From Gordius sp. MW1 (Eukaryota > Nematomorpha > Gordioida > Gordea > Gordiidae): a DNA stretch of 64,000 nucleotides. Below are positions 54,701 to 60,735 of the stretch, piece after piece (positions within the stretch are counted from its first letter, which is position 1; each line of letters starts with the position of its first letter). The position numbers and the translations under genes were made by a program. The DNA is taken from the NCBI GenBank assembly GCA_964036665.1, contig OZ038530.1, positions 14,789,001 through 14,853,000 of the forward strand, given 5' to 3'. Below the pieces are notes generated by a model, which had not been told where the DNA came from, did not search any database, and worked only from the letters and a program-made list of their open reading frames with translations.

Positions 54701-55400
54701 CTTTAAGGTTTTGTTTAATTTTTTGATTTCATTTCTTGCATAATTAAGTTTTTCTTTAGTTACATTGTAATATTTTTGTTGGGCAATCAAATTCTTAAAA
54801 AGCATATAAATTTTTTAATTAAGTGTACTTTATCCTTTTTTGTAATTCCTTTTTCAATATTTATAAGTTTCTGGGACATTGAATTTTGGCAATACTAAAA
54901 AGGTAAAGTATAACCAGTATAATATTACTATCATATATTCCAACAAGTATTGTGCTAATTTGAACAATTTGATTAAATTATTGTTATTATTGTCAGGCTT
55001 CTAAAAAAATAAACATCAATTAACAATAAAATTATAGACACCATATACACTTAACAAAAATTATAATTTTCAATAACTAAAGCAATTCTGGCCAACATAG
55101 TTTTATTGTACAAAAATGTGTATTCTTATTAGATAAGATATAATAAATATATAAAAATATTAAAGCTTCCCAAAATAAAGCCATAGAAATAATAAATATT
55201 AAATTTCATATGTTTATTAAATGTAAAATAAATCTTATAATTACAATCTCTTTTTCAATGTCACAAAATGTTATATTTGTAATTAAGTCCTGAACTTCAT
55301 CTAAAGCATTTTGACTAAATGAATCAAAATTTATAGCAGCAATTTTTTTCCAGTCGATTTTATAATTCCTTGGTCTAAAAATGGCATTTTCTTCAAACAT
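30115..55400 (-). CDS. DZIP1: DZIP1/Iguana-like ciliary zinc-finger coiled-coil protein
   Basis: On the - strand I read exons 55400-55245, 55000-54929, 54894-54829, 54793-54635, 53535-53203, 52951-52913, 51728-51476, 34705-34546, 34180-34114, 33933-33817, 33765-33673, 32710-32542, 32223-32146, 30783-30675, 30646-30494, 30456-30231 and 30150-30115 (TGA). The N-terminus has the Dzip-like signature: FRPRNYKIDWKKIAAIN, NITFCDIE, LIKLFKLAQYLLEYMI. One C2H2 finger follows (CPYC-x12-H-x4-H), then charged linkers, a coiled coil (QELEKSFEKRLREQETKWQQ) and a KYANTELPHNDATNALKVKI-type C-terminal segment. DZIP1 proteins act at the basal body and ciliary transition zone and in Hedgehog signalling; that role here is from the family. 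Two junctions (33673/32710 and 30675/30646) do not keep phase, so a small exon may be missing at each. Confidence 0.8.
30784..32145. other. DZIP1-like intron
   Basis: AT-rich intron of about 1.36 kb. The only feature seen is the interspersed repeat at 31358-31499. Confidence 0.4.
31358..31499 (+). repeat. CATGGGCGTAGCC-family interspersed repeat
   Basis: Left end CATGCGCGTAGCCAGCAATG; the right end is decayed (CCCCCTGCACGTGG). Middle typical. Confidence 0.7.
32146..32710 (-). CDS. DZIP1: DZIP1-like exons 12 and 13
   Basis: Exons 32710-32542 and 32223-32146 join in phase 0: LKVKIEKSLDKEMAKYGIN then TSSHITKDYYDSIVKNLERK. This resembles the DZIP1 C-terminal helical domain. The start of exon 12 needs a phase-2 donor that the exon at 33673 does not supply. 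ORFs on the + strand here are shadows. Confidence 0.6.
32296..32435 (+). repeat. CATGGGCGTAGCC-family interspersed repeat
   Basis: Ends CATGGGCGCAGCCAGCATT / CCCCTGGCTATGCCCATG; AATGATTTAGGAAGGGGCAA in the middle. Part of the G/C-rich right arm is deleted. Confidence 0.8.
32901..33339. repeat. GCAGTCTATC MITE-like element, second full copy
   Basis: The left end AACGATAGACTATTTAGACT and right end GAGCAGTCTATCTAGTCTAT then GGTT are inverted copies, as at 3707-4160. AT-rich body with AAAATGGCGG; no coding capacity. Confidence 0.6.
33673..34705 (-). CDS. DZIP1: DZIP1-like exons 8-11 (basic linker and coiled coil)
   Basis: Exons are 34705-34546, 34180-34114, 33933-33817 and 33765-33673, all phase-consistent with each other. 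Content: KRPIRFKSSSLPQVQIKEFK, a Ser/Lys linker, then a heptad-like coiled coil (VQELEKSFEKRLREQETKWQ). The 51-bp intron 33816-33766 is a multiple of three without a stop, so it could be kept without breaking the frame. Confidence 0.7.
35345..35501 (+). repeat. CATGGGCGTAGCC-family interspersed repeat
   Basis: Ends CATGGGCGAAGCCAGGATTGG / CCCCTTGCTACGTTCATG; internal AATGATTAAAGGAGGGGCAA. It lies about 120 bases outside the gypsy element's low-coordinate end. Confidence 0.8.
35629..35715 (-). repeat. 3' LTR of gypsy element 1, remaining 87 bp
   Basis: Matches the last 87 bases of the 5' LTR with a few changes. 87 + 36 equals the 123 bp of the intact LTR, so the insertion removed and duplicated nothing. 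Confidence 0.85.
36119..36189 (-). ncRNA. tRNA-derived relic (A box and B box present)
   Basis: Reading the - strand, GCCAGCATGGTATAGTGGTT holds an A-box-like stretch, and TGGGGTTCAAGTCA a B-box (GGTTCAA) 40 bases on. CTTGTGAA sits where an anticodon loop would be, closed by CCGG/CTGG. The acceptor and T stems do not pair, so this is not a working tRNA but a SINE-like or pseudogene remnant, present only in this copy of the element. Confidence 0.55.
36915..38060. repeat. Minisatellite array in the Helitron-like element
   Basis: GGCCAATGG recurs at 36920, 37027, 37155, 37262, 37370, 37500, 37626 and 37916: spacings 107, 128, 107, 108, 130, 126 and 290. Short and long unit types are as in the 4.6-5.5 kb array. 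The 290 step contains a spacer with CTAGTTAAATTGCATAGCAA and a GGGTTAGAATCCCGG-like B-box word. Overlapping ORFs are repeat artefacts. Confidence 0.8.
38515..38550 (-). repeat. 3' LTR of gypsy element 1, outer-strand start (36 bp)
   Basis: - strand TGTAATGTTAAAATCTGTG onward, matching the first 36 bases of the 5' LTR. The rest (87 bp) is at 35629-35715, beyond the minisatellite element. Confidence 0.85.
38826..40770 (-). pseudogene. Gypsy element 1: C-terminal RT, RNase H and integrase remains
   Basis: It resumes at LNNYLIPTFD; the dozen or so residues GSIRICGDFRVT seen in the related elements are missing between the two halves. Then KKYTVVDLRDAYLQMK-like RT (40711-40466), in which the catalytic LLDD region is altered to LIWVI. 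Next come RNase H (VDASELGLGAILTHVFPDG), the integrase zinc region (HQGNPGITGMRNVARYYVWW) and an integrase C-terminal part (YHPKTNGLVEKVIRTLKSRY). Broken into at least five frames. Confidence 0.75.
40772..40863 (+). repeat. 5' LTR of gypsy element 2
   Basis: About 92 bp from TGTAATATATAGCG to the T/A-rich end before TTGGCGCGG. Shares GTGGAAAAAATAT with the truncated 3' LTR at 49686-49744 but differs by several changes and indels. Confidence 0.65.
40865..41540 (+). pseudogene. Gypsy element 2: truncated gag and protease
   Basis: gag starts abruptly at TLSLVIDVRTRWPE, equivalent to the middle of gag in element 3, so its first half is deleted. Two zinc-knuckle motifs follow (CYRCGKSHAMKQC, CHHRGHFAKMC), then protease with HDTGSSVSVI. 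Frameshifts occur at about 41055 and 41200. Confidence 0.65.
41540..42065. mobile_element. Insertion in protease/RT linker of gypsy element 2
   Basis: Comparison with element 3 shows that protease (LKLTAIVL) and NWMQAFNLKLP should be nearly adjacent. About 525 bases intervene. They contain ACCATTACCATCAACATTAC, a T/A-rich middle and three tandem units of CCCTATTTTTTACCC-CTTTCTCACC near 41949-42066. Nature unknown; no ends or duplication could be fixed. Confidence 0.5.
42067..42570 (+). pseudogene. Gypsy element 2: N-terminal RT
   Basis: Frames at 42067, 42154 and 42366 together read NWMQAFNLKLPHQVKINAIE, then CIKDYEVNLFVKEEAKAIAF, ATPI, SIRICGDFRVTINPFLTLNN and KYTIIDLRDAYLQMKVEEKS. It breaks off exactly where the inverted-LTR insertion begins. 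At least two frameshifts. Confidence 0.7.
42573..43287 (-). mobile_element. Gag-bearing LTR fragment with inverted LTR arms
   Basis: Two 110-bp arms (42573-42682 and 43133-43242) are inverted copies with one mismatch. The right arm belongs to an LTR read on the - strand from 43287 (TGTAACAAATGATTATAC) and is followed by TTGGCAACGAG, a primer-site candidate. Between the arms is a - strand gag frame, 43099-42626 (MSRMDEQLRRISMAEFNPEI start), that runs straight into the left arm. It interrupts the RT of element 2 between EEKS and RQYLTIATH. Confidence 0.7.
42683..43099 (-). pseudogene. gag fragment of a different gypsy family
   Basis: About 140 residues, with LRREL-type capsid helices: YQPMKTIFAHRLDLMNLSRL then PGESILELSKRIR. 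Related to, but clearly diverged from, the gag of elements 1 and 3. No zinc knuckle, protease or RT follows. Confidence 0.65.
43288..43435 (+). pseudogene. Gypsy element 2: RT catalytic segment
   Basis: QYLTIATHLSYYRY...FGLSIANLFQRYMEELLDGI then HTGALLDDII. One codon-scale deletion at IANLF (others have IAPNLF) and a frame slip at RYS. The segment ends just after the LLDD catalytic aspartates, where element 3 is inserted; the frame resumes VTGVNENDN at 47589. Confidence 0.75.
43436..43594 (+). repeat. 5' LTR of gypsy element 3
   Basis: 159 bp; starts TG, ends CA. AATATATATGTTC and AAATTAGAATAAT are where it differs by single bases from the 3' LTR. Confidence 0.95.
43606..44372 (+). pseudogene. 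Gypsy element 3: gag (one frameshift)
   Basis: The first frame, 43606-43803 (MEIGTLPPYKVGNNISTYI), passes to a second frame at about 43800 (ELEELIKLMKKVFAHKTTL) by a one-base shift; no slippery site is evident. Ends with two zinc knuckles, CSRCGKSHPSNRC (C-x2-C-x3-H-x4-C) and CYKCNKKNHYAKFC (C-x2-C-x4-H-x4-C). Confidence 0.8.
44373..44672 (+). pseudogene. Gypsy element 3: protease
   Basis: VKMLYDTGSCVTLINKKIYN carries the aspartic protease DTG triplet. Two in-frame stops follow, one at VEI and one just before NWMQAFNLKLP. Confidence 0.75.
44673..46127 (+). CDS. Gypsy element 3: reverse transcriptase and RNase H
   Basis: One open frame of 484 codons. RT: FPLRVEEELKRLLNEDVIEE, ICGDFRVTINSHLTLNNYLL, DLRDAYLQMKVERES, YYRYKRLPFGLSIAPNLFQR and the catalytic LLDDIIVTG. 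Connection domain: ELRSFLGLVNYQEKFIPQLH. RNase H: LLAVDASDSGLGAILTHVFP, YSTIDREARAIVYGVEKFNQ, LMTDHKPIERLF. The frame leaves the family sequence near 46060 (expected GKKNQCADALSR is shifted). It is the best preserved coding piece of the nest. Confidence 0.9.
   Translation: MQAFNLKLPIQVTINSINYQPENALIEKYGEIFNDSMGCIKNYEVSIFLREEAKQIACPARRVPFPLRVEEELKRLLNEDVIEEVDPSVTAIQWATPIVNVVKSNGSIRICGDFRVTINSHLTLNNYLLPAFDDLIMKIAGGKKYTVMDLRDAYLQMKVERESRHYLTIATHMGYYRYKRLPFGLSIAPNLFQRYMENLLNGIPHVGVLLDDIIVTGATKKEHIKNLNEVVQRIHRAGIKVRKEKVKFFQTSVTYLGHKIDASGIHPTEERVEAIKNFKIPANKKELRSFLGLVNYQEKFIPQLHEKCTLLHAITGSLVQWRWTNKEQKIFDEVKSLLSATDTLVPYSLDLLLAVDASDSGLGAILTHVFPDGTEKPIAYASRTLSESEKRYSTIDREARAIVYGVEKFNQYLSGRKFTLMTDHKPIERLFGNNHDLPKVVNNRLVRWALFLNKYQYEIDRVNQTNAQMLYQDFQILQIMTPNT
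46145..47407 (+). pseudogene. Gypsy element 3: integrase
   Basis: Zinc-binding HHCC region: ILHQGHPGISGMLNLARYYV ... CDGCQE in 46145-46579. The DDE core continues in other frames (HIDIAGPVEG, VSDNGPQFVGGEFAKF, PYHPKTNG) with stops near 46602 and 46839. The C-terminal part is 47054-47407 (KIREFRSGDLVWIKNEIKPG). Confidence 0.8.
47425..47583 (+). repeat. 3' LTR of gypsy element 3
   Basis: 159 bp; two substitutions from the 5' LTR. Followed directly by the TCATA duplication. Confidence 0.95.
47589..49685 (+). pseudogene. Gypsy element 2: RT end, RNase H and integrase
   Basis: Resumes with VTGVNENDNLQNLNEVLKRV right after the TCATA duplication; one frameshift near 47760. The long frame 47852-48898 carries RNase H (YLAVDASETGVGAVLSHLYE, LMTDHKPLETLFGN) and the integrase zinc region (HQGHPGITGMLNLARYYVWW, CDGCQE). 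A TAG at 48896 and frame breaks near 49130 split the DDE core (VSDNGPQFVGKEF). 49264-49614 is the C-terminal domain. Confidence 0.8.
49686..49744 (+). repeat. Truncated 3' LTR of gypsy element 2
   Basis: Starts TGTAATATATAGCGTAATT after the purine tract AGAGAGAAA. Cut after GTGGAAAAAATATT, where RT codons of element 1 begin on the other strand. Confidence 0.75.
49745..51028 (-). pseudogene. Gypsy element 1: gag, protease and N-terminal RT remains
   Basis: gag begins MDNTGIPSYKVGDNINIFES and is frameshifted near 50756; downstream it has NISLEIDVRTR and a CSKCGRGHKYNNC knuckle. The protease frame 50293-49997 begins LYDTGSCVSLINNKMYK with the DTG catalytic triplet. The RT start, 49984-49745, reads FPIRKKVEDELARLLKDDII ... 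HWATPIVNVLKSN and stops at the insertion of element 2. Confidence 0.75.
51046..51168 (-). repeat. 5' LTR of gypsy element 1
   Basis: 123 bp, starting TGTAATGTTATAATC on the - strand and ending CTTATTATTATA just before TGGCGCTGCG. It serves as the intact reference for the split 3' LTR. Confidence 0.85.
51251..51452. repeat. TGTTGTAAAAACG-type MITE, full copy in DZIP1-like intron
   Basis: Left end GTGTTGTAAAAACGTCTGGG, right end AAAATCCAGCCATTTTTACA; both ends carry TTTGGTTTTAGT / ACTAAAGGTCGA inverted parts. It ends about 25 bases before the 3' end of DZIP1-like exon 7. Confidence 0.65.
51476..51728 (-). CDS. DZIP1: DZIP1-like exon 7
   Basis: Between AAACAG and GTGG|GTAAGT. It encodes a helical, charged segment: SLCRSQEMKYLEEMKGFKDS, then THMKEVADRIIGIVKDRIT. 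Its phase-1 end joins the exon at 34705, some 16.8 kb away across the nested retroelements, to give AVEEGEDVVKRPIRF. Confidence 0.75.
51838..51990 (-). repeat. CATGGGCGTAGCC-family interspersed repeat
   Basis: Ends CATGGGCGTAGTTAAGG / ATCGGCTACACCCATG. GGCAGGGAGGGGCGGCTGCC forms the left arm; inverse orientation. Confidence 0.8.
52629..52797 (+). repeat. CATGGGCGTAGCC-family interspersed repeat
   Basis: Ends CATGGGCGTAGCTAGCATT / CCCTGGATACGCCCATG. AATGATTTAAGGAAGGGCAG in the middle. Confidence 0.85.
52913..52951 (-). CDS. DZIP1: DZIP1-like small exon 6
   Basis: 13 codons (GRRHYWDKYDIAE) between ACCGAG and GAG|GTATTT, phase 0 at both ends, so it joins the zinc-finger exon to exon 7 without shift. 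The acceptor lacks a good pyrimidine tract; it may be skipped or spurious. Confidence 0.45.
53203..53535 (-). CDS. DZIP1: DZIP1-like zinc-finger exon
   Basis: It begins immediately after TTTAG with CPYCVKAFISDKYLISHMER then RH, the single C2H2 finger of DZIP1 proteins. A Lys/Ser-rich linker follows. The donor ATGAGT|GTGAGT lies at 53202. 111 codons, phase 0 at both ends. Confidence 0.85.
53967..54098 (-). repeat. CATGGGCGTAGCC-related repeat, left end decayed
   Basis: The right end ATAATCCAAAACCTGGCTAC then GCCCATG is clear. Left AAGGCGTAACCATCCC is a weak partner. Same subfamily as 55706-55852 (TTTGCCTCACCCATAATCC). Confidence 0.55.
54388..54448 (+). repeat. CATGGGCGTAGCC-related repeat, internal deletion
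   Basis: TATGGCATAGCCAGGTTTTG and CCCCCTGGCTTCACTCATG are the two ends, now only about 60 bases apart around a G run. Confidence 0.6.
54635..54894 (-). CDS. DZIP1: DZIP1-like exons 3 and 4 with a 35-bp intron
   Basis: Exon 3 is 54894-54829 (YCQNSMSQKLINIEKGITKK) and exon 4 is 54793-54635 (NLIAQQKYYNVTKEKLNYAR ... DLIHQ). Both are phase 0. The intron between them would be only 35 bases and contains an in-frame stop, so it must be removed or the model is wrong here. Confidence 0.65.
54929..55000 (-). CDS. DZIP1: DZIP1-like exon 2
   Basis: 24 codons between TTTTAG and ATA|GTAATA: KPDNNNNNLIKLFKLAQYLL then EYMI. This is the conserved 'L-FRLAQLTIEYLL' segment of the family. The Cys-rich start known in vertebrates is replaced by Asn residues. 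Confidence 0.8.
55245..55400 (-). CDS. DZIP1: DZIP1-like first coding exon
   Basis: It starts at ATG (MFEENAIFRPRNYKIDWKK) and ends EKEI before GTAATT. FRPR...DWKKIAAI is the hallmark of the Dzip-like N-terminal domain and is the strongest single identifier of this gene. Confidence 0.85.
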
Positions 55401-55705
55401 GTTAGCTTTTGTGGCTTATAAGAACTATATGATTATAACCGATATAAAAAACCAACTCGTCTAATAAAACTGTTATGTAAAAAGACAATATGCACAAAGT
55501 TTACCTAATCTCCCTTGTGTCGCTTTAAAGGATATCAAATAATCTTTTTATGTGTGCAATAGTCTAATACTTTGATGTAATCTTATTCTTAAGGATGATA
55601 TTTAAATATATTTATATGCTATAAGGTCTAAAGCTCCTCCTTTACACTTCAAAAAGGGAAAAATATCTCAGAATCTTCATTGATTTAACTATATATATAA
55701 TTATT

Positions 55706-55852
55706 TATGGGCGTAGCCAGAGGGTCAGGGGGGGGGGGGAAAGAAATTTTTAATACAAAAACAATCTAAAAAATTATATTTTGCCCCCCCCCCTAATTAA
55801 AATTAAGCCACTTTTGCCCCCCTTCATAATCCAAAACCTGACTACGCCCATG
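55706..55852 (-). repeat. CATGGGCGTAGCC-related repeat upstream of DZIP1-like exon 1
   Basis: Ends TATGGGCGTAGCCAGAGGG / AAAACCTGACTACGCCCATG, with G and C runs inside. Lies about 300 bases before the DZIP1-like start codon, so it may sit in the 5' region. Confidence 0.75.
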
Positions 55853-56123
55853 TATATTTTGCATTTATATTTCATTAAATTTTAGTATATATTTGGGATC
55901 TTTGCTATAGTATTTTACATCAATATGTAAGCAAACGATTTCAGCCACTGGTTGGATGATAAAATGTGGGGTCAATGTCGTATGCCAATATGAATAGTGA
56001 ATATTTTTTGAACGTTATATTCTATATATTGATATCCACATATAAATACCGCTTATTTACTTAGGCTATAATTATTTATTAGATATTGCTATTTTTTATT
56101 TTATTATTTCTTGTATATTTTTT

Positions 56124-57459
56124 CAGGGTTTCTTTCAGGGGGGAGCCCGGGGGAGGGGGTATTACCCCCCCCCCCCCCGGGCAATTTAAAATACCCCCCC
56201 GGAGAGTTTTGATTGAAGGAAGCATGAACTCAAGTTCCATCATGAAGTTATAAATTATATTAATAGGCTAAAATTGAAATTCAATAAATTATTTTAATTT
56301 GTCCATAAAAAAATATAAAATTAGCGAAATTAAATTTTTTACAAATCAGGTAGAAATCATTCATAGACATCATTTTTTAACATCTGTGAACCCTAATTTA
56401 CAATCTTGAAAGTTACAAATTATCTTAAATTAAAAAATATCAATAGGTAAATAAACATAAATAAATGCTTTTATAATTATTAAATCACTATCTTACTTAT
56501 AAACTTAAAAAGAACTATTATTAATAATAGATTCTAGTGTTTGTTTTTTATTGATATATGCTTATTTTGAATTGCAGATGTCTGGTAAATATAAAAGTAC
56601 TCTTTTACACTACTTTAGTAAAAAGGAGAAGCCTATAAAAAAGATGGTAAATATGATTTAATTTGGAATAATTTTAATTGTGTATGGGTATTTGTGTTTA
56701 TATAAAATAAGACATGAATATGTTTGTGTATAATAGGTAAAGATGGGACTGAATTAAAAAAAACTCTTGTTTTATCCCTTACTATGGGAAATTATGGTAA
56801 TTATTTTTAAGCATTAGATATTTTAAATATATATAAGTTAAAGGCAGATATTATTCTGCTTCCAGCAGTGAAATTCACATGAACTCGGAAAGAGGCAAGA
56901 AAGATTTTTGGTTTTAATATAGAAGTATCATATATATTTTCATGTTTTAGGTCAAGATGAAAATTGTAATTCTGCTGGAGTGGGGAAAACAGTCTCTTCT
57001 TTTTCTTATGATAAAAATGCTGGTAATTAAAATTATGCAAGTTGTTTTTATTTTATTAATATATATTGATAAAGATGAGTGTATTGGCAGCTCTACTAAT
57101 TGCTCAATCTCTGAAAGTGAAAAACACGGGCAAATTTAAAACTTAAACCATCATATAAATATATGATTTCATGGACATTTAAATACAAATGGCTAATTTT
57201 AAGCCTTAGGTGGGGCTTTATGCTCTGTCTGTTCTCTTTACAACATACTTTCTTAAAAGAACACTTGCCCGTTAAAATATTACGTATTTATTTAATGATT
57301 ATGCGTGTATGTATCTATTTATATATTACTTATATCACCAATAAAAATCAGTAAATATTATACAAAATGGTTTAGCAATTAAAAAATTTTTTACCCCCCC
57401 CCCGGAAGTTGAAAATACCCCCCCCCCCCCCCGGAGCATTTTTTCTGAAAGAAACTCTG
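56124..57459. mobile_element. hAT element with exact 8-bp TSD and transposase N-terminus remnant
   Basis: Ends CAGGGTTTCTTTCAG and CTGAAAGAAACTCTG are inverted copies (one mismatch), flanked on both sides by TATTTTTT (56116-56123, 57460-57467). Long G/C runs lie just inside both ends. Near 56578-56650 the + strand reads MSGKYKSTLLHYFSKKEKPI, like the short N-terminal leader of some hAT (TTF/ZMYM-type) transposases. The rest is AT-rich, with decayed frames only. Confidence 0.8.
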
Positions 57460-57778
57460 TATTTTTTATAATTACTTACGTCCCACCCCAGTCTTTTCGT
57501 TAGAATTTAAACTATAATAAATATTTTATTCTTCAATATGATCATGCTAATTAAACGAGGGGAGCAGGGACCTTTTATAAAATGAAAATAATTGACATTA
57601 TTCACAATGAAAAATGAGTTAAAATAATTTAAAGCAAATCTTACATATGTTTACTGGAATAAATTATAATATATTCATTGTATCCTAAATTAATGTTACT
57701 TTCACTATGTGTATTTGGAGAATTATAGATATCAATTGTGATACAAGGTGTTTTTAATGTAATGTTTAGGTTTATAAA

Positions 57779-57803
57779 ACTTCTTCTTCTTCTTCTTCTT
57801 CTT
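57779..57803 (+). repeat. CTT microsatellite, 3' tail of the RTE-like element
   Basis: (CTT)n on the + strand is (GAA)n at the 3' end of the - strand element, in place of a poly-A tail. Confidence 0.85.
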
Positions 57804-57804
57804 T

Positions 57805-58158
57805 CTATGACTGTTTGTCACCTAAGCTGGTGGTCAGTCCTTTCAGCATTCGTTTCCATTTGTTTCTATGTTTACATCGATCTTTCTTTAACTTGTGGAC
57901 TTTCATATCGTGCCTTATTTTATGAATCCAGGTAAGCTTGGGTCTTCCTCTCCTTCGTTTTCCTGCGAAATATATCATCTCGATATTTTTTCCGACGTAG
58001 CTATCGTTCCTTCTTTCGACATGGCCATACCATCTTAGTCTATTTGTTAGTAGCTTTGTGGCACTAAATGTAGTACCCAAAATTCTTCTTATTTCTTCAT
58101 TTCGCCTATGTTCCTTTTTGCTTACTCCTAGCACCCATCTTAGCATTCTCATCTCCAT
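57805..58158 (-). pseudogene. RTE-like C-terminal domain
   Basis: 117 codons: MRMLRWVLGVSKKEHRRNEE, LLTNRLRWYGHVERRNDSYV, AGKRRRGRPKLTWIHKIRHD. Follows a separate frame 58475-58149 with YLGSTLQSDGRMDKEIQARI (RT thumb region). Confidence 0.8.
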
Positions 58159-58487
58159 GGTCGCAAGACGCTACTCTTCTCTTTTACGTATAGCCCATGA
58201 TTCCGAGCTATACAGGACTGTTGGCTGTATGATAAGTCCCTCCACTTAAGCCATCCTGAATTTATCCTTGCTTGGATTTCTTTATCCATTCTACCATCCG
58301 ATTGAAGTGTTGATCCTAAATATTTGAAGGAATCCACACTTATAAGTTGCCAATCGCCTAAAGTAAGGGATGCATTTAGCTGGTTTTCATCCGATTTAAA
58401 CTTTGTCTTCATGTATTCTGTTCTGTTTTCTTTCGATTTACCCTGAGACCACTTTCTTCTATTGAATTTACCCATCTATTTACAGTA

Positions 58488-59194
58488 TTAGCCAATACTT
58501 GTTAACAAGGCAAAGATCATTGCCCAAGGAGCTTCCTCGCCCAAATCCTTGGTAATGATATCCATCATTATGAATAGGAAGGGACTAAGAGCTGAACCTT
58601 GATGGAGTCCAGTGTTAATGGCAAAGCCCTTTGTAGTCCCCACCGTTGTTTTAACGTACGTTCTATTTCCCTTGTACATATCTTTTATTGCTCTTACGCA
58701 TAATTCTGGCACATTGTTTTCTTTAAGACATTGGAAGAACTTTATCGAACGCTTTTTCTAGATCGATGAAATACATGTGCAAATCATCTTCCCTTTCTTT
58801 AAACCATTCCATTAATCTTCTAACACTGTTTAGAGCGTTGCTGTAGACCTCTCCGGCATGAATCCAAATTGGTTATCTCGAATTTGAACCAAACTCCTAA
58901 GCCGTTTTCGATCACTTTTTCCCACACCTTAAAAGTGTGACTCATAAGCTATATCCCTCTGTAATTGTTGCAATCCTGAATGTCCCCTTTCATCTTGTAT
59001 ATCCGGATCATGTAGCTACCCCTCCACTCGTTAGGCATTTTACCCGTTTTCAAGATATTGTTGAAAAGGTTGGCGAGGAACTGTGCACCAGTCTTGCCTA
59101 ACGCTTTAAACCCCTCTATTGGTATATTGTCTAGTCCAAGAGCTTTTCCCGACTTTAGCTTACCCATAGCAACTTTGTCCGTTTCCGGATCCAC
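58488..59194 (-). pseudogene. RTE-like reverse transcriptase core
   Basis: Two frames: 59194-58949 (DNIPIEGFKALGKTGAQFLA, GDIQDCNNYRGI) and 58712-58488 (GLHQGSALSPFLFIMMDIIT). After WAMIFA the expected aspartates of the FADD box are gone and the sequence jumps to a position near VNRWVNSIE, so the catalytic box is deleted. Confidence 0.75.
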
Positions 59195-59286
59195 TTTGCT
59201 GTGTTTAATTCTCTTATTGTATTTTCCTGGTTAATGTCTTCGACTACAAGCCCCTTTTCAATTGATAAATCGCTATAATAGTCCTA

Positions 59287-60735
59287 TTATCTTTGTAGTA
59301 TATGGCTGTCGTGTGTTAGTATTTCTCCCTTTTGACCCTTGATTAGCCGGCATTCTAGGTAATCTTTAGAATTTCGGGCCCTTGACTTTGCGATTTTGTA
59401 GATCAATTTTTCTCCTTCCTTTGAGTTTAGTATTACATTTATATCGTCGTACACCTTGTTTTTAGCTTTTGCTACGAATTTTTTAGCCGATCTTTTAGCT
59501 ACTTGGTACGCTTGCTTATCATTACTTTCCTTGCATTTATACCAAACTTTGTACAATCTCCTCTTTTCCTTAATACATTTTTGGACTTCTTCATTCCACC
59601 ACCACGTCTCTTTGAGAATTTTTTTAGTGTGCTTGCTTTCACCTAATATTTGTCGTCCCGCTTTTCGCATTGTGGCAGCTATACCATTCCATTGATCCTC
59701 ACATGAATTATTTTCCTTAAATTCAGCATGTTTAATTACTTGTTCCTGAAAATGTTGAATATTATCTTTTAGTTTCCTCCATTGTATAGTAGCCACTACT
59801 CTTTGTACCTTTTGCCCTTTAATATAAAGATCACTAACAGCTTGTGTTGGCAGGCCAATATTACACTCGGTATTACCTTAACATTTTGAACATACTTTAA
59901 GTGCGCTCTGTTGACTAGAAAGAAATCTATCTGAGTGGTACGGCTGCCGCTTTTGTACGTTATAAGTTGTTCCTGTCGCTTTTTGAAGAAGTTATTTCCT
60001 ATTGCTAGGTCAAAAGCTTGAGCAATTTCTAAAGTTTCCGTACCTCCTCCATTTCTTAGGCCGTAACCCCGACCACCGTGATTTCTTTCATATCCTTCCC
60101 TTGATTTGCCACGTGTCCATTGAGGTCCACTCCGATAATTAGTCCCTCTTTACCGAATCGAGATAGAACATCTTCAAGCCCCTTCTAAAAATACTCTTTT
60201 TCCGCCCCAGAGCATCCACTTTGAGGGGCGTATGCTGATATAACGTATATCGTAGTAGATTTATAACAAAGCTGTATCGCCATAAATCTGTCATTAATTC
60301 TTTTAACGTCGACGACAATTTGCTGAAATTCTACCAATAGCACTATACCGACGACATTCCGATGAGTTTTTGTACCGTAAAAATATAATTTGTAACCGTT
60401 ACCTATGTATTTTGCTTTTTGGCTCTTCCGTTTGGTCTCTTGTATACAAGCGATATAGCTTTTTCTCCTCCTTAGAACGTCTGCCAGTTCTCTGCTCTTG
60501 CTAGTATTGTACCAATATTCCATGACCCAAACTTTATCCTACGCAAACTAATCTCTTTAACCGCTTCCCTTTGTTGAGAGAGCTGTAGCCTTCGTTTATT
60601 TCCCACACATTCCAGGCGACGAATGCGCGCGTCGCTTAAGGGGGACGACCTAGCTTTCATGCTGCATCTTTGTTGTAGTATAAATTTTGGTTTATATGGA
60701 ATGAGGGAGTATTGATATCTCGGCCTTCCAAGCAT
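59287..60735 (-). pseudogene. RTE-like endonuclease and linker region
   Basis: Frames 60735-60472, 60523-60185 and 59796-59287. The first contains a basic leader and FGSWNIGTI. The second carries the QETK motif of APE endonucleases. The third is a Lys-rich linker (ETWWWNEEVQKCIKEKRRLY) usual between endonuclease and RT in RTE-like proteins. Overlap of the first two shows a frameshift near 60500. Confidence 0.75.
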
